A DNA stretch of 21,586 bases from Microcaldota archaeon (GCA_021791775.1 JAJYVY010000008.1:1-21586), one strand, 5' to 3'; counted from the first letter of the stretch, positions 1 through 7,405 are shown. A program made the numbers and translations. The notes: generated from the sequence alone by a model not told the origin.

Positions 1-650
1 TGCGCCGGAGATGCTAAATACACGAACCTCCTAAGGGTCTCTTCGTTGCTTCTCCCGGTTCTTGCTTCGTCACGTATTAGCCTCCTTATCATTTGGCCTA
101 TCCGGCCCGCCTGCACGAATATTTTCAGGTCGCATTTCTCTGCCATTTCTGGGTTAAGCGCATAAAGCCCCTCAACTATTATGACCTTTTTTGGCTCTGC
201 AAGCCTGTAAGATATCACTTTGCCTGTCTCAAAATCGTACTTTGGCATGGATATTGCTCGGCCGGCCTTTAGCGATTCCAAATCTTCTAGGAGCTTTTCC
301 ATGTTTATTATTGTTGGACTATCGAAATTGAGCATGTCCCTTACTTTGGGCCTTCCCTCAACGAATTCTATTTCCCGCTCATAGTCATCCATGGAGACCA
401 TCATGGCATCGCCCTTAAGTGCTTCGAGGATTCTCATGGCTACTTCTGATGTCTTTCCAGATGCAGAACCGCCTGCCACGCCTACAATGACATGGCTGTA
501 AGTGGCTAATTTTTGCCTTATAATGTTAAGTGCGTCCTGTACTCCTTGAGAAAGATTGCGCTGCGGCTGTTGTTCATTATGACTACTCTGTTGCGCTGCA
601 AACTTGTCTGCTTGTCGTGCAGCGATGCTGGTGCCGCTCGTCCCCGCCAT
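1..650 (-). CDS. udk: Uridine kinase-family P-loop kinase (3' end outside window)
   Basis: A P-loop phosphotransferase of the uridine kinase/phosphoribulokinase family, which phosphorylates uridine or cytidine to the monophosphate in pyrimidine salvage. Seen: reading leftward from the ATG at 650, a Gln-rich N-terminal stretch of about 40 residues precedes the Walker A motif GGSASGKTS. Next come an MDDYERE stretch at the usual substrate-side Asp position, the strand-and-turn VIIVEGLYALNP, and then KIFVQAG followed by RRLIRDEARTGRSNEET, the Arg-rich lid typical of uridine kinases. The frame stays open to base 1, so the C-terminus is missing. It diverges from pyrE, which fits a pyrimidine role. 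A TATA-like box at 671-682 lies about 26 bp before the ATG, implying a leaderless mRNA. The family call is firm; uridine as substrate rather than another small metabolite is inference. Confidence 0.75.
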   Translation of the reverse strand, partial: MAGTSGTSIAARQADKFAAQQSSHNEQQPQRNLSQGVQDALNIIRQKLATYSHVIVGVAGGSASGKTSEVAMRILEALKGDAMMVSMDDYEREIEFVEGRPKVRDMLNFDSPTIINMEKLLEDLESLKAGRAISMPKYDFETGKVISYRLAEPKKVIIVEGLYALNPEMAEKCDLKIFVQAGRIGQMIRRLIRDEARTGRSNEETLRRFVYLASPA

Positions 651-670
651 AAGGGATACTCTCCATAAGA

Positions 671-682
671 AACTATAAAACT
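671..682 (-). promoter_or_regulatory. TATA-like box for the uridine kinase-family gene
   Basis: On the minus strand the sequence reads AGTTTTATAGTT. Its centre is about 26 bp upstream of the ATG at 650, the spacing expected when transcription starts at the start codon. Confidence 0.5.
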
Positions 683-710
683 TAGCGCCCAGGCCTTCTC
701 AAGATAGAAA

Positions 711-746
711 TTAATAAATATTTCATTTCAGATACTACCTGGGTGA
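711..746 (+). promoter_or_regulatory. pyrE promoter and Shine-Dalgarno
   Basis: TTAATAAATATTT at 711-723 is a TATA-like element about 31 bp before the pyrE ATG. GGGTGA at 741-746 is a Shine-Dalgarno match ending one base before the ATG, so the spacing is unusually short. The two divergent promoters (this one and that of the kinase gene) fit in under 100 bp. Confidence 0.5.
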
Positions 747-747
747 A

Positions 748-1275
748 ATGCTCAAAAGAATAGGCAGCGAAAGCGAAAGGGCTCGGCTTGCTGAGACGTT
801 GAAAAGAGTCGATGGCGTAGTGACCTACCAGCCAGTAAAACTGCGTGATGGTGCGGTTTCGGATTATTATGTGGATGTAAAGAAGGTGATGGGGGATCCT
901 CTGATAAGGAGGGACACAGCAAAAATAATAGTCAGGCATATAGGTGCCGGCGCCACTTTCGTTGCTGCGTCAGGCTATGGAGGCGTCCCACTAGCAACCG
1001 AGATATCAACACTTGCTAGATTGCCGCTGAGCATGGTGAGAGACAGAGAGAAGGGCCATGGCAAAGGAGGCCTAGTGGACGGCTTTGCCCCAACACATAA
1101 AGACAGCGGCATAATTGTAGATGATGTGCTAACTACTGGCGGAAGCATTGCCCATACAAGAGAGGTATTGATTAAGAATGGGGCAAGCGTATCGGATTGC
1201 TTCGTTGTTGTAAACAGAGGAGATCCACCGCTTGGATTTGATGTTTCTTACATACTAAAAGTCGAAGATATATAA
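748..1275 (+). CDS. pyrE: Orotate phosphoribosyltransferase
   Basis: Transfers the phosphoribosyl group of PRPP to orotate to give OMP, in de novo UMP synthesis in the cytoplasm. Seen: a type I phosphoribosyltransferase fold of 175 residues, the usual length of archaeal PyrE. The mobile catalytic loop RDREKGHGKGG lies at about residues 98-108 and the PRPP-binding motif IIVDDVLTTGGS at about 122-133. The strand FVAASGYGGVPLA at about 81-93 precedes the catalytic loop as in OPRTs. The ATG at 748 is chosen because it follows a TATA-like box and a GGGTGA site. No fusion to OMP decarboxylase is present. It diverges from a uridine kinase-family gene, so salvage and de novo pyrimidine genes share one intergenic promoter region. 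The product call is secure. Confidence 0.95.
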   Translation: MLKRIGSESERARLAETLKRVDGVVTYQPVKLRDGAVSDYYVDVKKVMGDPLIRRDTAKIIVRHIGAGATFVAASGYGGVPLATEISTLARLPLSMVRDREKGHGKGGLVDGFAPTHKDSGIIVDDVLTTGGSIAHTREVLIKNGASVSDCFVVVNRGDPPLGFDVSYILKVEDI

Positions 1276-1306
1276 CTTTGTGATTGTGCCCTCTCAAAAA
1301 CAAGAG

Positions 1307-1431
1307 CGCCGGGGTAGGGATTTGAACCCTAAAGCCCCGAAGGGCACCGGTTTTCTCTTTCGCATCACGAATCAGCTCTCGATGCTTTGGAAGCTCGAGA
1401 CCGGCGCGTTACCAGATTCTGCCACCCCGGC
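1307..1431 (-). tRNA. tRNA-Ser(CGA) with a 41-nt intron
   Basis: Type II tRNA on the minus strand. The acceptor arms GCCGGGG and CCCCGGC pair fully and the discriminator is G, as in archaeal and eukaryotic tRNA-Ser. The anticodon stem is CCGGT/ACCGG, with a long variable arm built on GCCCTTCGGGGC and a T arm TAGGG-TTCAAAT-CCCTA. Loop bases 32-37 are CTCGAG, giving anticodon CGA, which reads UCG. A 41-base intron at 1353-1393 interrupts the gene after position 37. Mature length is 84 nt. CCA is not encoded. A TATA-like box at 1453-1463 is centred about 26 bp before the 5' end. It is convergent with pyrE. Confidence 0.92.
1353..1393 (-). other. tRNA-Ser intron (bulge-helix-bulge)
   Basis: The intron follows G37, the canonical archaeal site. 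It folds by eye into a relaxed bulge-helix-bulge: exon bases CTC (32-34) pair with intron GAG near its 3' end, with a G.A mismatch closing the helix. Intron TTC pairs with GAA, and an inner hairpin GCATC/GATGC caps it. The predicted cuts fall in 3-nt bulges on both sides, the substrate of archaeal tRNA splicing endonuclease. No ORF fits in the intron. Confidence 0.8.
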
Positions 1432-1452
1432 ATAATACCTTAATAAACAGCA

Positions 1453-1463
1453 CTATTTAAAAG
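1453..1463 (-). promoter_or_regulatory. TATA-like box of tRNA-Ser
   Basis: CTTTTAAATAG on the minus strand is centred about 26 bp upstream of the tRNA 5' base. Confidence 0.5.
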
Positions 1464-1471
1464 GCAGTAAT

Positions 1472-1483
1472 TTTATATATTTA
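1472..1483 (+). promoter_or_regulatory. TATA-like box of the GT2 gene
   Basis: TTTATATATTTA is centred about 52 bp upstream of the ATG at 1530, which predicts a leader of roughly 27 nt. It lies next to the oppositely oriented tRNA-Ser promoter. Confidence 0.45.
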
Positions 1484-1529
1484 GTTGAATAGCTCTTATT
1501 AGGATTATTTCTGATGGACTGGTGGCAGG

Positions 1530-3080
1530 ATGCGGCATAAATACCTCACTATTGGTGTTGCGATAAGATTCGCAGCAGTATCGATATTCGCGATTCTCTC
1601 TATTGCTAGCCTCATATTCTCCGGCTACATGTTCATCGAGGCGAACTCGACATACACCTTCGCTCTTGCCGTAGCATTCCTGATGCTGTCGCTCTTTGCT
1701 GGCTTCTTCAACATTTATGCTTCGATATCGTACTTCAGATCGTATTTCTATGATATGCACCTTGACGAAATCACCAAAAAGCTCAAGCCTCTCAGGAGAC
1801 TTCCGACAGTTGCCATAGCTATGCCGGTTTTCAATGAGGATCCGGAACTTGTGAAAAATAACATGAAGCTCCTTTTCAAGATGAATTATCCGATGGAAAA
1901 GATGAGATTCTACCTACTTGACGACTCTACTAATGCAGATACCGTATCAGAACTTGAAAAATTCTGCTCTTCCAACAAGGTAGTCTTCATGCACAGGACT
2001 GGAAGGAAGGGCTACAAGGCCGGCGCGCTCAACAACATGCTAAAGCGCTGCAAGGAGGAGTTCGTGGCGGTAATCGACGCCGATGAGCGTTTGGTGGGTA
2101 GGGAGTTCCTGCGTGATGTGCTTCCGTATTTTAGCGACAAGCGGATGGCATATGTACAGACAGAAAAGAGATCGGAGAAAGGCTCATTCTTCGCCGAGAC
2201 GGTCGACCTCTTCGACGCATTCTTCTTCAAGTTCATACAGCCGCACAGGGCGCTCAACAACACAGCCATATTCGCTGGATCGTGCGGGGTAATAAGGAAA
2301 TCTGCGCTTGACGAAATTGGCGGTTTCCCTGAATATATCATAGAGGATACCTTCTTCAGCCTGGAATCCGACCTGCACAACTTCAATAGCATACACCTGC
2401 CGAAAGTGTACGCCCTGGGCAAGCCAATGGAAAAGTACAGCTCTCTGGTAAAGCAGCAATGGCGGTACAATTACGGCGATACACAATTCATAAAGTATTT
2501 CATGAAGAGGTCTACAGATTCTAAGAAGCTTTCGCCCTGGGCCGCGATGGACTACTATGGCCACGGCTTCGGCCTGAACTATTTATCGATAGTCCTCATA
2601 CTCTTCACCTTCTTATCGGTATTCATATCGTTCTCTACCCTGCCTTTCGTGCACATGACCATAACGCAGCTTTTCCAGGCCACATACATAACTAGATATA
2701 TCGAACTGTTCGGCGGCATCGCTTTCGTCCTGTCTATGATTGCGCCTGCCATACTCACGAAGATCTATTTCGGTTCAGTGAAAAAGGGCGCGATGATTTT
2801 TGTGCTGAATTTCGCGCTCGCCATAGCCAGAGCCAAGGCGGCCTTTGCGGCGATAGTAGCAAAAAGCCCTATCTGGCAGGCAGTTAGGAGCAATAGTCAG
2901 TCTAAGAACAATCTTGTTTATGCGATATCCAACACCAAAGTCGAAATTGCGGTTGGCGCTTCGCTTCTGTTCTTGGGTTTTGTCTCGTTTATAACGAATA
3001 ACATAACTAGCTGGATTTGGCTGAGCGCATACGGGGTTCTCTACCTGTTCTCAACCATACTTTTCTACAAATATGGGTAA
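1530..3080 (+). CDS. Membrane glycosyltransferase family 2 (cellulose synthase-like)
   Basis: A processive-type GT2 that would transfer sugar from a nucleotide donor to a growing glycan or lipid acceptor at the cytoplasmic face of the membrane. Seen: two N-terminal hydrophobic segments (about residues 8-35 and 40-70), then the GT-A domain beginning VAIAMPVFNE. DDS at 131-133, DAD at 183-185 and IED ending at D273 match the D, DxD and TED residues. QQWRY at 309-313 stands where QxxRW is usual, with Tyr replacing the Trp. Four or more membrane segments follow between about 345 and the C-terminus. At 516 residues it lacks a PilZ domain. Its stop overlaps the DUF424 start, so the two genes are probably co-transcribed. 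The polymer made cannot be read from sequence; an exopolysaccharide or cell-surface glycan is inference. Confidence 0.85.
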   Translation: MRHKYLTIGVAIRFAAVSIFAILSIASLIFSGYMFIEANSTYTFALAVAFLMLSLFAGFFNIYASISYFRSYFYDMHLDEITKKLKPLRRLPTVAIAMPVFNEDPELVKNNMKLLFKMNYPMEKMRFYLLDDSTNADTVSELEKFCSSNKVVFMHRTGRKGYKAGALNNMLKRCKEEFVAVIDADERLVGREFLRDVLPYFSDKRMAYVQTEKRSEKGSFFAETVDLFDAFFFKFIQPHRALNNTAIFAGSCGVIRKSALDEIGGFPEYIIEDTFFSLESDLHNFNSIHLPKVYALGKPMEKYSSLVKQQWRYNYGDTQFIKYFMKRSTDSKKLSPWAAMDYYGHGFGLNYLSIVLILFTFLSVFISFSTLPFVHMTITQLFQATYITRYIELFGGIAFVLSMIAPAILTKIYFGSVKKGAMIFVLNFALAIARAKAAFAAIVAKSPIWQAVRSNSQSKNNLVYAISNTKVEIAVGASLLFLGFVSFITNNITSWIWLSAYGVLYLFSTILFYKYG

Positions 3081-3384
3081 TCTCTTGATATATCTGAAGG
3101 TCCATGAGACAGAGAATGGCGACATAATAGCGATGTGCGACCAGGCCCTTATAGACAAGGTGCTTGAGGAAGGGAAGATCATGCTCGACATAAAGAGGTA
3201 TGCAGAATTCTACAAAGGCACCCTGATTAACGGGGAGGAATTCCAGAAAGGATCTAGGAAGGTCATATCAGCAAACATAGTAGGGAGGGAGGCAATCGAT
3301 GCTGCCATAGAGAACATGCTGATAGATGAAGGGCATGTAAAAACGGTAGCTGGAATTCCATATGCGCATGCATACAGGGTCTAG
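3073..3384 (+). CDS. DUF424 family protein
   Basis: A 103-residue protein recognised as the archaeal DUF424 family, conserved and of no established function. Seen: the N-terminal VHETENGDIIAMCD, the middle EFYKG turn, the central SANIVGREAIDAAI helix and the ending GIPYAHAYRV, all in family order. There is no signal peptide or membrane segment. The ATG lies inside the last codons of the upstream glycosyltransferase (8-base overlap), implying translational coupling. Its stop shares the palindrome CTAG with the stop of the convergent NAC gene. Linkage to a glycosyltransferase may be accidental. Confidence 0.85.
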   Translation: MGNLLIYLKVHETENGDIIAMCDQALIDKVLEEGKIMLDIKRYAEFYKGTLINGEEFQKGSRKVISANIVGREAIDAAIENMLIDEGHVKTVAGIPYAHAYRV

Positions 3385-3731
3385 CTCGTTTCGGGCTTCA
3401 GGCTCAATATCGCCTTCGCTATGTCCCCTCCGCTGGCTTTCAACGCCTCTTTTATCACATCGGTGTCGGATATCCCGGTGGCCTGTTTTACGGTATCTAT
3501 GTCGTCATCAGTGATATCAATGTCTAGCGGCTTCTCCTTCTCTGTGATTGTTCCTGCTATCTGGAAACTGACAGCCCCCTGCATCTCTATCCTCGTAACT
3601 TGCGGCGCTTCTATCACTATGTCCTTGTCCTGGCATTCTATTGTCACTTTTGTAGCTATCAGGTCTGTCGATTTTATCCCCATTTTCGCCATCATGCCCT
3701 TGAGCGCCCGCGGGTCAATGTTCGGCATCAT
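3381..3731 (-). CDS. nac: Nascent polypeptide-associated complex protein (archaeal NAC)
   Basis: A ribosome-associated chaperone that binds nascent chains at the tunnel exit; the archaeal protein acts as a homodimer. Seen: residues 1-30 form a short amphipathic lead (MMPNIDPRALKGMMAKMGI). The NAC beta-barrel lies at about 30-75 (ATKVTIECQDKDIVIEAPQV then MQGAVSFQIAGT). A C-terminal UBA helix bundle lies at about 80-113, containing TGISDTDVIKEALKASGGD. The total of 116 residues is the standard archaeal length. Two adjacent ATGs (3731 and 3728) could start it; no clear SD is present. It is tail-to-tail with the DUF424 gene, overlapping by 3 bases in a shared CTAG, and 12 bases downstream of the methyltransferase stop, with which it may be co-transcribed. 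Confidence 0.95.
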   Translation of the reverse strand: MMPNIDPRALKGMMAKMGIKSTDLIATKVTIECQDKDIVIEAPQVTRIEMQGAVSFQIAGTITEKEKPLDIDITDDDIDTVKQATGISDTDVIKEALKASGGDIAKAILSLKPETS

Positions 3732-3743
3732 AGAATCACAACA

Positions 3744-4355
3744 CTAAGGTTTCATCGTCAAACATATAAAACTATCCCTCTTCTTTATTCTTGTGATTCT
3801 TAATCCGCTGGAATTTGCAACCGCGATGGCCTCGTTGACATCCAGCAAATGGGAACCAAGCCCCGGAAGCATGAACTTTCTTTTCCTTTGAAGCTCGTAT
3901 ATCCTTATCTGACCCCCTTTGGTTAAAAATTTCTTTAGGTACTGCAGGGATTCCCTCTTCCTCTCCCAGTGGTGGAAAGACAGGGTAGATATTATCATGT
4001 CGAATTTTGTTTTGAACGGGATGCACCTGCTTGAGCCAGGCGCAAAATTTATCTTTTCGGCATTGCCTGCCTTCCTTTTCGCTATGGCTATCATGCTTTT
4101 CGAAGGGTCAATGGCGTACACCCTTGCGCCATTGAGCTTTGACAGCGCTATGGGGATTACGCCAGGACCGGTGCCCACGTCGAGCAGGGATTTAAACCTG
4201 CTTTCTCTCAAATCTTCTAGCACGAAGCTGTAGAATTCCCGCATAGGCTTCATGTTTGAGAATGCATAGTACAGGGGCGATAGGATAGCCCCGAACCTTT
4301 CCTCGTGCTTAAGGTATAGCTCCTTCAATTTATCACACTGCAATACATGGTTCAA
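3744..4355 (-). CDS. Class I SAM-dependent methyltransferase
   Basis: Rossmann-fold methyltransferase (methyltransferase type 11-like), substrate unknown. Seen: an N-terminal helical part of about 55 residues, motif I LLDVGTGPGVIPIAL at about 57-71, an acidic residue ending strand two in VYAIDPSKSM, motif IV DMIISTLSFHHW at about 118-129, and the post-motif KKFLTKGGQIRIYEL. The C-terminal 50 residues complete the fold (INEAIAVANSSGL-like helix, then paired strands). No ATG is near the beginning: 4355 is a TTG, and a second TTG at 4343 lies about 26 bp from the AT-rich element at 4364-4374, so a leaderless 199-residue form is equally likely. It shares its upstream region with the divergent HAD gene, and NAC follows 12 bases downstream. 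Confidence 0.8.
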   Translation of the reverse strand: MNHVLQCDKLKELYLKHEERFGAILSPLYYAFSNMKPMREFYSFVLEDLRESRFKSLLDVGTGPGVIPIALSKLNGARVYAIDPSKSMIAIAKRKAGNAEKINFAPGSSRCIPFKTKFDMIISTLSFHHWERKRESLQYLKKFLTKGGQIRIYELQRKRKFMLPGLGSHLLDVNEAIAVANSSGLRITRIKKRDSFICLTMKP

Positions 4356-4363
4356 ATGCTATG

Positions 4364-4374
4364 TGTTTTAATTG
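4364..4374. promoter_or_regulatory. Shared AT-rich promoter element, methyltransferase/HAD
   Basis: GTTTTAATTG lies between two divergent genes. It is about 33 bp before the HAD ATG at 4402 on the plus strand and about 26 bp before the TTG at 4343 on the minus strand. It could serve as a TATA-like element in both directions. Confidence 0.35.
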
Positions 4375-4401
4375 TTTTCCAAGATTATAACAAGGGATAG
4401 C

Positions 4402-5082
4402 ATGGCAGAGCGCTTGGTGCTTATAGACATAAATGGAGTTTTGGTCAAGGATTCACGAGACGTGTCAGAATATGTGGCTGAGGCAATAAGGAGCAGGTAT
4501 GGATTGGAGGCTCATTTTAACCTGAGCGATTATGAAGGGGCAAGCGCGCAGGATATGCTTCGCGACATACTTGCAAAGAACGGGGTTTCAGACGATGAAA
4601 TAAATGCCAGGCTGCAGGGCTGCGCAGAGGAACTGGGTTATTCGTATTACAATGTTACGGGCAGGGAGGCGATAGTTGTGCTTGATGGGGCTAAACAACT
4701 CCTTGGCGAGCTTGTGAAGAAAGGCATATTGGTGGGCATCGCAACGGGCGACATAGAAGACATAGTTAAGAACAAATTGGAGAGGGCTGGGCTGTCTGAT
4801 TATTTCAAATTTGGGGAGTACGGGAACAGAGAAGCAAGCCTAGAAAAGATAATAAGGAACGCTGTAGAGAGGGCAAAAAAGGAATTTGATTTTTCCGGAC
4901 AGAGCGTCTGGATTTTGTCGAGCACTCCAAGAATGCTCAGCGCCGCAAAGGCCGCAGGGGTGAACGCTTTGGGAGTGGAATCCGGGCAGCACGATTCTTC
5001 GGAGCTGTCTGCTGCCGGCGCAGCTGAGGTAGTCAAAGGCGTGAAGGAAAGATCAAATATCATCAAGGCGGTGCTTGGCTAA
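4402..5082 (+). CDS. HAD-superfamily protein with degenerate catalytic motifs
   Basis: A haloacid dehalogenase fold, related to phosphoglycolate phosphatase-type enzymes. Seen, numbering from the ATG at 4402 (226 aa): motif I reads DINGVLVKD with D9 kept as potential nucleophile but the second Asp replaced by N11. A helical cap covers about 20-95. Motif II is IATGD. Motif IV, normally GDTxxD, reads LSSTPRML, so both metal-binding acids are gone. The following AAKAAGVNALGVESG is typical of the family. With both changes, ordinary phosphatase activity is doubtful; a binding or regulatory role is possible. The ATG is chosen because motif I then falls at the N-terminus and AAGGGA lies just upstream; a TTG at 4372 would add ten residues. 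It is first gene of a probable operon with proline dehydrogenase 18 bases on. Confidence 0.75.
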   Translation: MAERLVLIDINGVLVKDSRDVSEYVAEAIRSRYGLEAHFNLSDYEGASAQDMLRDILAKNGVSDDEINARLQGCAEELGYSYYNVTGREAIVVLDGAKQLLGELVKKGILVGIATGDIEDIVKNKLERAGLSDYFKFGEYGNREASLEKIIRNAVERAKKEFDFSGQSVWILSSTPRMLSAAKAAGVNALGVESGQHDSSELSAAGAAEVVKGVKERSNIIKAVLG

Positions 5083-5100
5083 TTCTGATTGGTTGGTATT

Positions 5101-5940
5101 ATGCTGGAAAAGCTTATTGCTGGTAGATGGATAGCCGGAACGACTATGAATGACGGGCTGCGAAAGGCAGCTGAGCTCAATAGAGTTGGGATACGGGCAA
5201 TTCTAAATAATCTCGGGGAAGACGTGAAAGACTTAGAGGCTGCGGCTTCTGCCAAGGGGGAGTACATCGAGCTGGTCAGAAGGATTGGAAGCGGCAGGAT
5301 AAAGGCAGATATAGCATTGAAACTTACAGACCTGGGATTGGTACTGGACAAAGAAAAATGTAAGAAAAACTATCTCGAAATTGTGCGGTATGCTGCAAGG
5401 CATGGAATTTTTATCTGGATAGACATGGAGGAGCATTATCTTGTTGAGAGAACTATAGGGATTTACAAGTCTGCGTTGCAGTATGGAAACGCCGGGATAT
5501 GCCTACAGGCGTATCTACGGCGGAGCATATCCGACATGAAAGCTATGAGGGGCAGCAGGGCAGTGATAAGATTGGTGAAAGGCGCATATTCCGAGTCCGC
5601 AGATGTAGCATACAGATCGAGAAAGGAAATTACAGACAACTATGCCAAAATGATGGTGTACTTATTTAAGAATTTCGTGAAATTCACCATAGCGACACAT
5701 GACCAGTCGCTTATAGATATGGCATTGCATTTGAATGACAGATACAAGAGAAGGGTTACATATGCTATGCTGAACGGGGTCAGGAACAGGTATGCGGAAA
5801 GGCTTTCAGGAAGCGGAGAGGATGTATCGATATACGTACCGTTCGGAAGAGACTGGACCGGGTATGCATTGAGAAGGCTGCATGAGGCGAGCGGAATCAG
5901 GACGGTTTTTAATTCCTTATTGAACTTAGCACAAAATTGA
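5101..5940 (+). CDS. Proline dehydrogenase (FAD-dependent)
   Basis: Oxidises L-proline to pyrroline-5-carboxylate, passing electrons via FAD to a membrane quinone or other acceptor. Seen: the TIM-barrel PRODH motifs in order, with KLTDLGL, then WIDMEE, LQAYLRRS, RLVKGAY (Lys about 160, the FAD-contacting lysine), ATHD, and YVPFGRDW followed by the Arg pair R258-R259 that grips the proline carboxylate, then E. At 279 residues it is close to stand-alone bacterial PRODH (about 300). The ATG at 5101 is chosen; a TTG at 5089 adds four residues. It follows the HAD gene by 18 bases and precedes the MFS gene by 4, so all three look co-transcribed. No pyrroline-5-carboxylate dehydrogenase is in the window. 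The catalytic residues look intact. Confidence 0.88.
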   Translation: MLEKLIAGRWIAGTTMNDGLRKAAELNRVGIRAILNNLGEDVKDLEAAASAKGEYIELVRRIGSGRIKADIALKLTDLGLVLDKEKCKKNYLEIVRYAARHGIFIWIDMEEHYLVERTIGIYKSALQYGNAGICLQAYLRRSISDMKAMRGSRAVIRLVKGAYSESADVAYRSRKEITDNYAKMMVYLFKNFVKFTIATHDQSLIDMALHLNDRYKRRVTYAMLNGVRNRYAERLSGSGEDVSIYVPFGRDWTGYALRRLHEASGIRTVFNSLLNLAQN

Positions 5941-5944
5941 TGCT

Positions 5945-7405
5945 ATGAAAGAAGGAAATGCGAAGAAGACCGATGCAATGTCGCAGGTACAAAAGAGGGT
6001 ACTTGCTGTGGTAATGCTCGGCACCATGATGAGCGCGGTGGACGTTACCATTGTGCTGCTCGCCATACCTGACATAACAAAGGCTCTTCATACGAACCTG
6101 GCGGCAAGTATCTGGATAATCATAGCGTACCTGCTGGTTGTGGCTGTGCTAACGACGCAGCTTGGCAAAGTTGGGGACATATATGGCAGAGGGAAGATGT
6201 TCAACCTGGGTTTCCTCGTATTTACTGCTGCGTCAGCATTGTGCGGGGCTTCATTTAACATATACATGCTGATAGGCTTCAGAGTGCTGCAAGGCGTTGG
6301 CGGTTCGCTCATGCAGGCGAACAGCGGTGCAATAATAGCCGACACGTTTGAAAGGCATCAGAGAGGGAAGGCTTTTGGATTCACTTCGCTGGGATTCAAC
6401 ATAGGCGCCATGCTCGGAATAGTGCTTGGAGGGGTATTAACGACTTTTGCCGGGTGGCCTTACATATTCTACATAAACGTGCCCATAGGACTGGCCGCGA
6501 TGTACTTCGGCTTTAAGTACATAAAAACTTCGAGCAGGAGGCAAGAGCACCTTGACCTTCCTGGTATGGCGGCGCTGGCTGGCGCGCTCCTCCTGATAAC
6601 CCTAGGGGCGATAAGCATGGCAGTGATAGGAGTTTCATCATACTACATACTTATGATTTTGGCAGGCGTGGCCATAATACCTGTGTTCATAGTTATAGAG
6701 AGGCGTTCGCATTTCCCAACCATAAATTTTGGCATGCTCAAAAACAGGATACTCGCAAACTCAATCGGCGCCGCTTTCATGCAGAGCCTGGGCTATCTTG
6801 CGATAGCCTTCATCATAATAATGTACCTTCAGGGGGTTAGAGGGCTGAGCCCCTTCGACGCGGCACTGCTGCTTATCCCGGGCTACGTGCTCAGCGGAAT
6901 TGCGGCGCCGTATATGGGAAGATTGTCGGATAGGTTCGGTTCGCGCGTTATAGCGACAATTGGGATGCTGCTGATACTTTCGGCTGTGCTTTTCTACTAC
7001 CTCGTATTGACCCCGACTGCGCCATACTACATAATAATCTTGGCCACTGTTATGTCGGGCATTGGCGCATCTATGTTTTATCCCTCTAACAGCAGCGCCG
7101 TGATGGCGAATGCTAGCGGTGACGAATATGGCGGTGCTTCTGGGCTGCTGAGAACCATGTCTAATATAGGAACGCTAGGCAGTTTCGTAATCGCACTCAC
7201 TGTAGCTGCGCTCGCCATCTCCAGAAGCGTAGCATTTCAGATATTCCTGGGCACTACAGACCTTACCGGGCACATAGATGCGGCTTTTGTGAATGGAATG
7301 CATGCTGTCTTTATTGTGTCTGCGGGGATACTCATGGTAGGCGCCATCCTCTCTGTATTAAGAGGCAAAGAAAATAGGCAGACGCACGCTATACAAGGGG
7401 CCTGA
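5945..7405 (+). CDS. MFS transporter, DHA2 (EmrB/QacA-type) family
   Basis: A drug:proton antiporter-type transporter, by family an exporter with 14 membrane segments. Seen: 486 residues, strongly hydrophobic throughout. TM1 carries SAVDVTIVLLAIPDI, the DHA2 signature. Motif A GKVGDIYGRGKMF lies at about 74-86 between TM2 and TM3, RVLQGVGGSLMQANSG is motif B, and GFNIGAMLGIVLGGVL followed by GWPYIFYINVPIG is the motif C region. A second motif A-like loop, YMGRLSDRFGSR, appears mid-protein as expected after an internal duplication. The ATG is 4 bases after the proline dehydrogenase stop. The shared operon hints at an amino-acid-related substrate, but family knowledge alone would say multidrug or metabolite export. 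Confidence 0.88.
   Translation: MKEGNAKKTDAMSQVQKRVLAVVMLGTMMSAVDVTIVLLAIPDITKALHTNLAASIWIIIAYLLVVAVLTTQLGKVGDIYGRGKMFNLGFLVFTAASALCGASFNIYMLIGFRVLQGVGGSLMQANSGAIIADTFERHQRGKAFGFTSLGFNIGAMLGIVLGGVLTTFAGWPYIFYINVPIGLAAMYFGFKYIKTSSRRQEHLDLPGMAALAGALLLITLGAISMAVIGVSSYYILMILAGVAIIPVFIVIERRSHFPTINFGMLKNRILANSIGAAFMQSLGYLAIAFIIIMYLQGVRGLSPFDAALLLIPGYVLSGIAAPYMGRLSDRFGSRVIATIGMLLILSAVLFYYLVLTPTAPYYIIILATVMSGIGASMFYPSNSSAVMANASGDEYGGASGLLRTMSNIGTLGSFVIALTVAALAISRSVAFQIFLGTTDLTGHIDAAFVNGMHAVFIVSAGILMVGAILSVLRGKENRQTHAIQGA

Noticed and set aside
1514..1540. Short ORF MDWWQDAA overlapping the start of the GT2 gene, a possible regulatory leader peptide.
   Set aside because: Eight codons with no SD and no codon pattern suggesting attenuation; likely chance.
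2012..2564. Long minus-strand open frames inside the GT2 gene.
   Set aside because: They overlap a clear GT2 with intact motifs, and their translations lack any ordered domain; shadows of the codon bias of the true gene.
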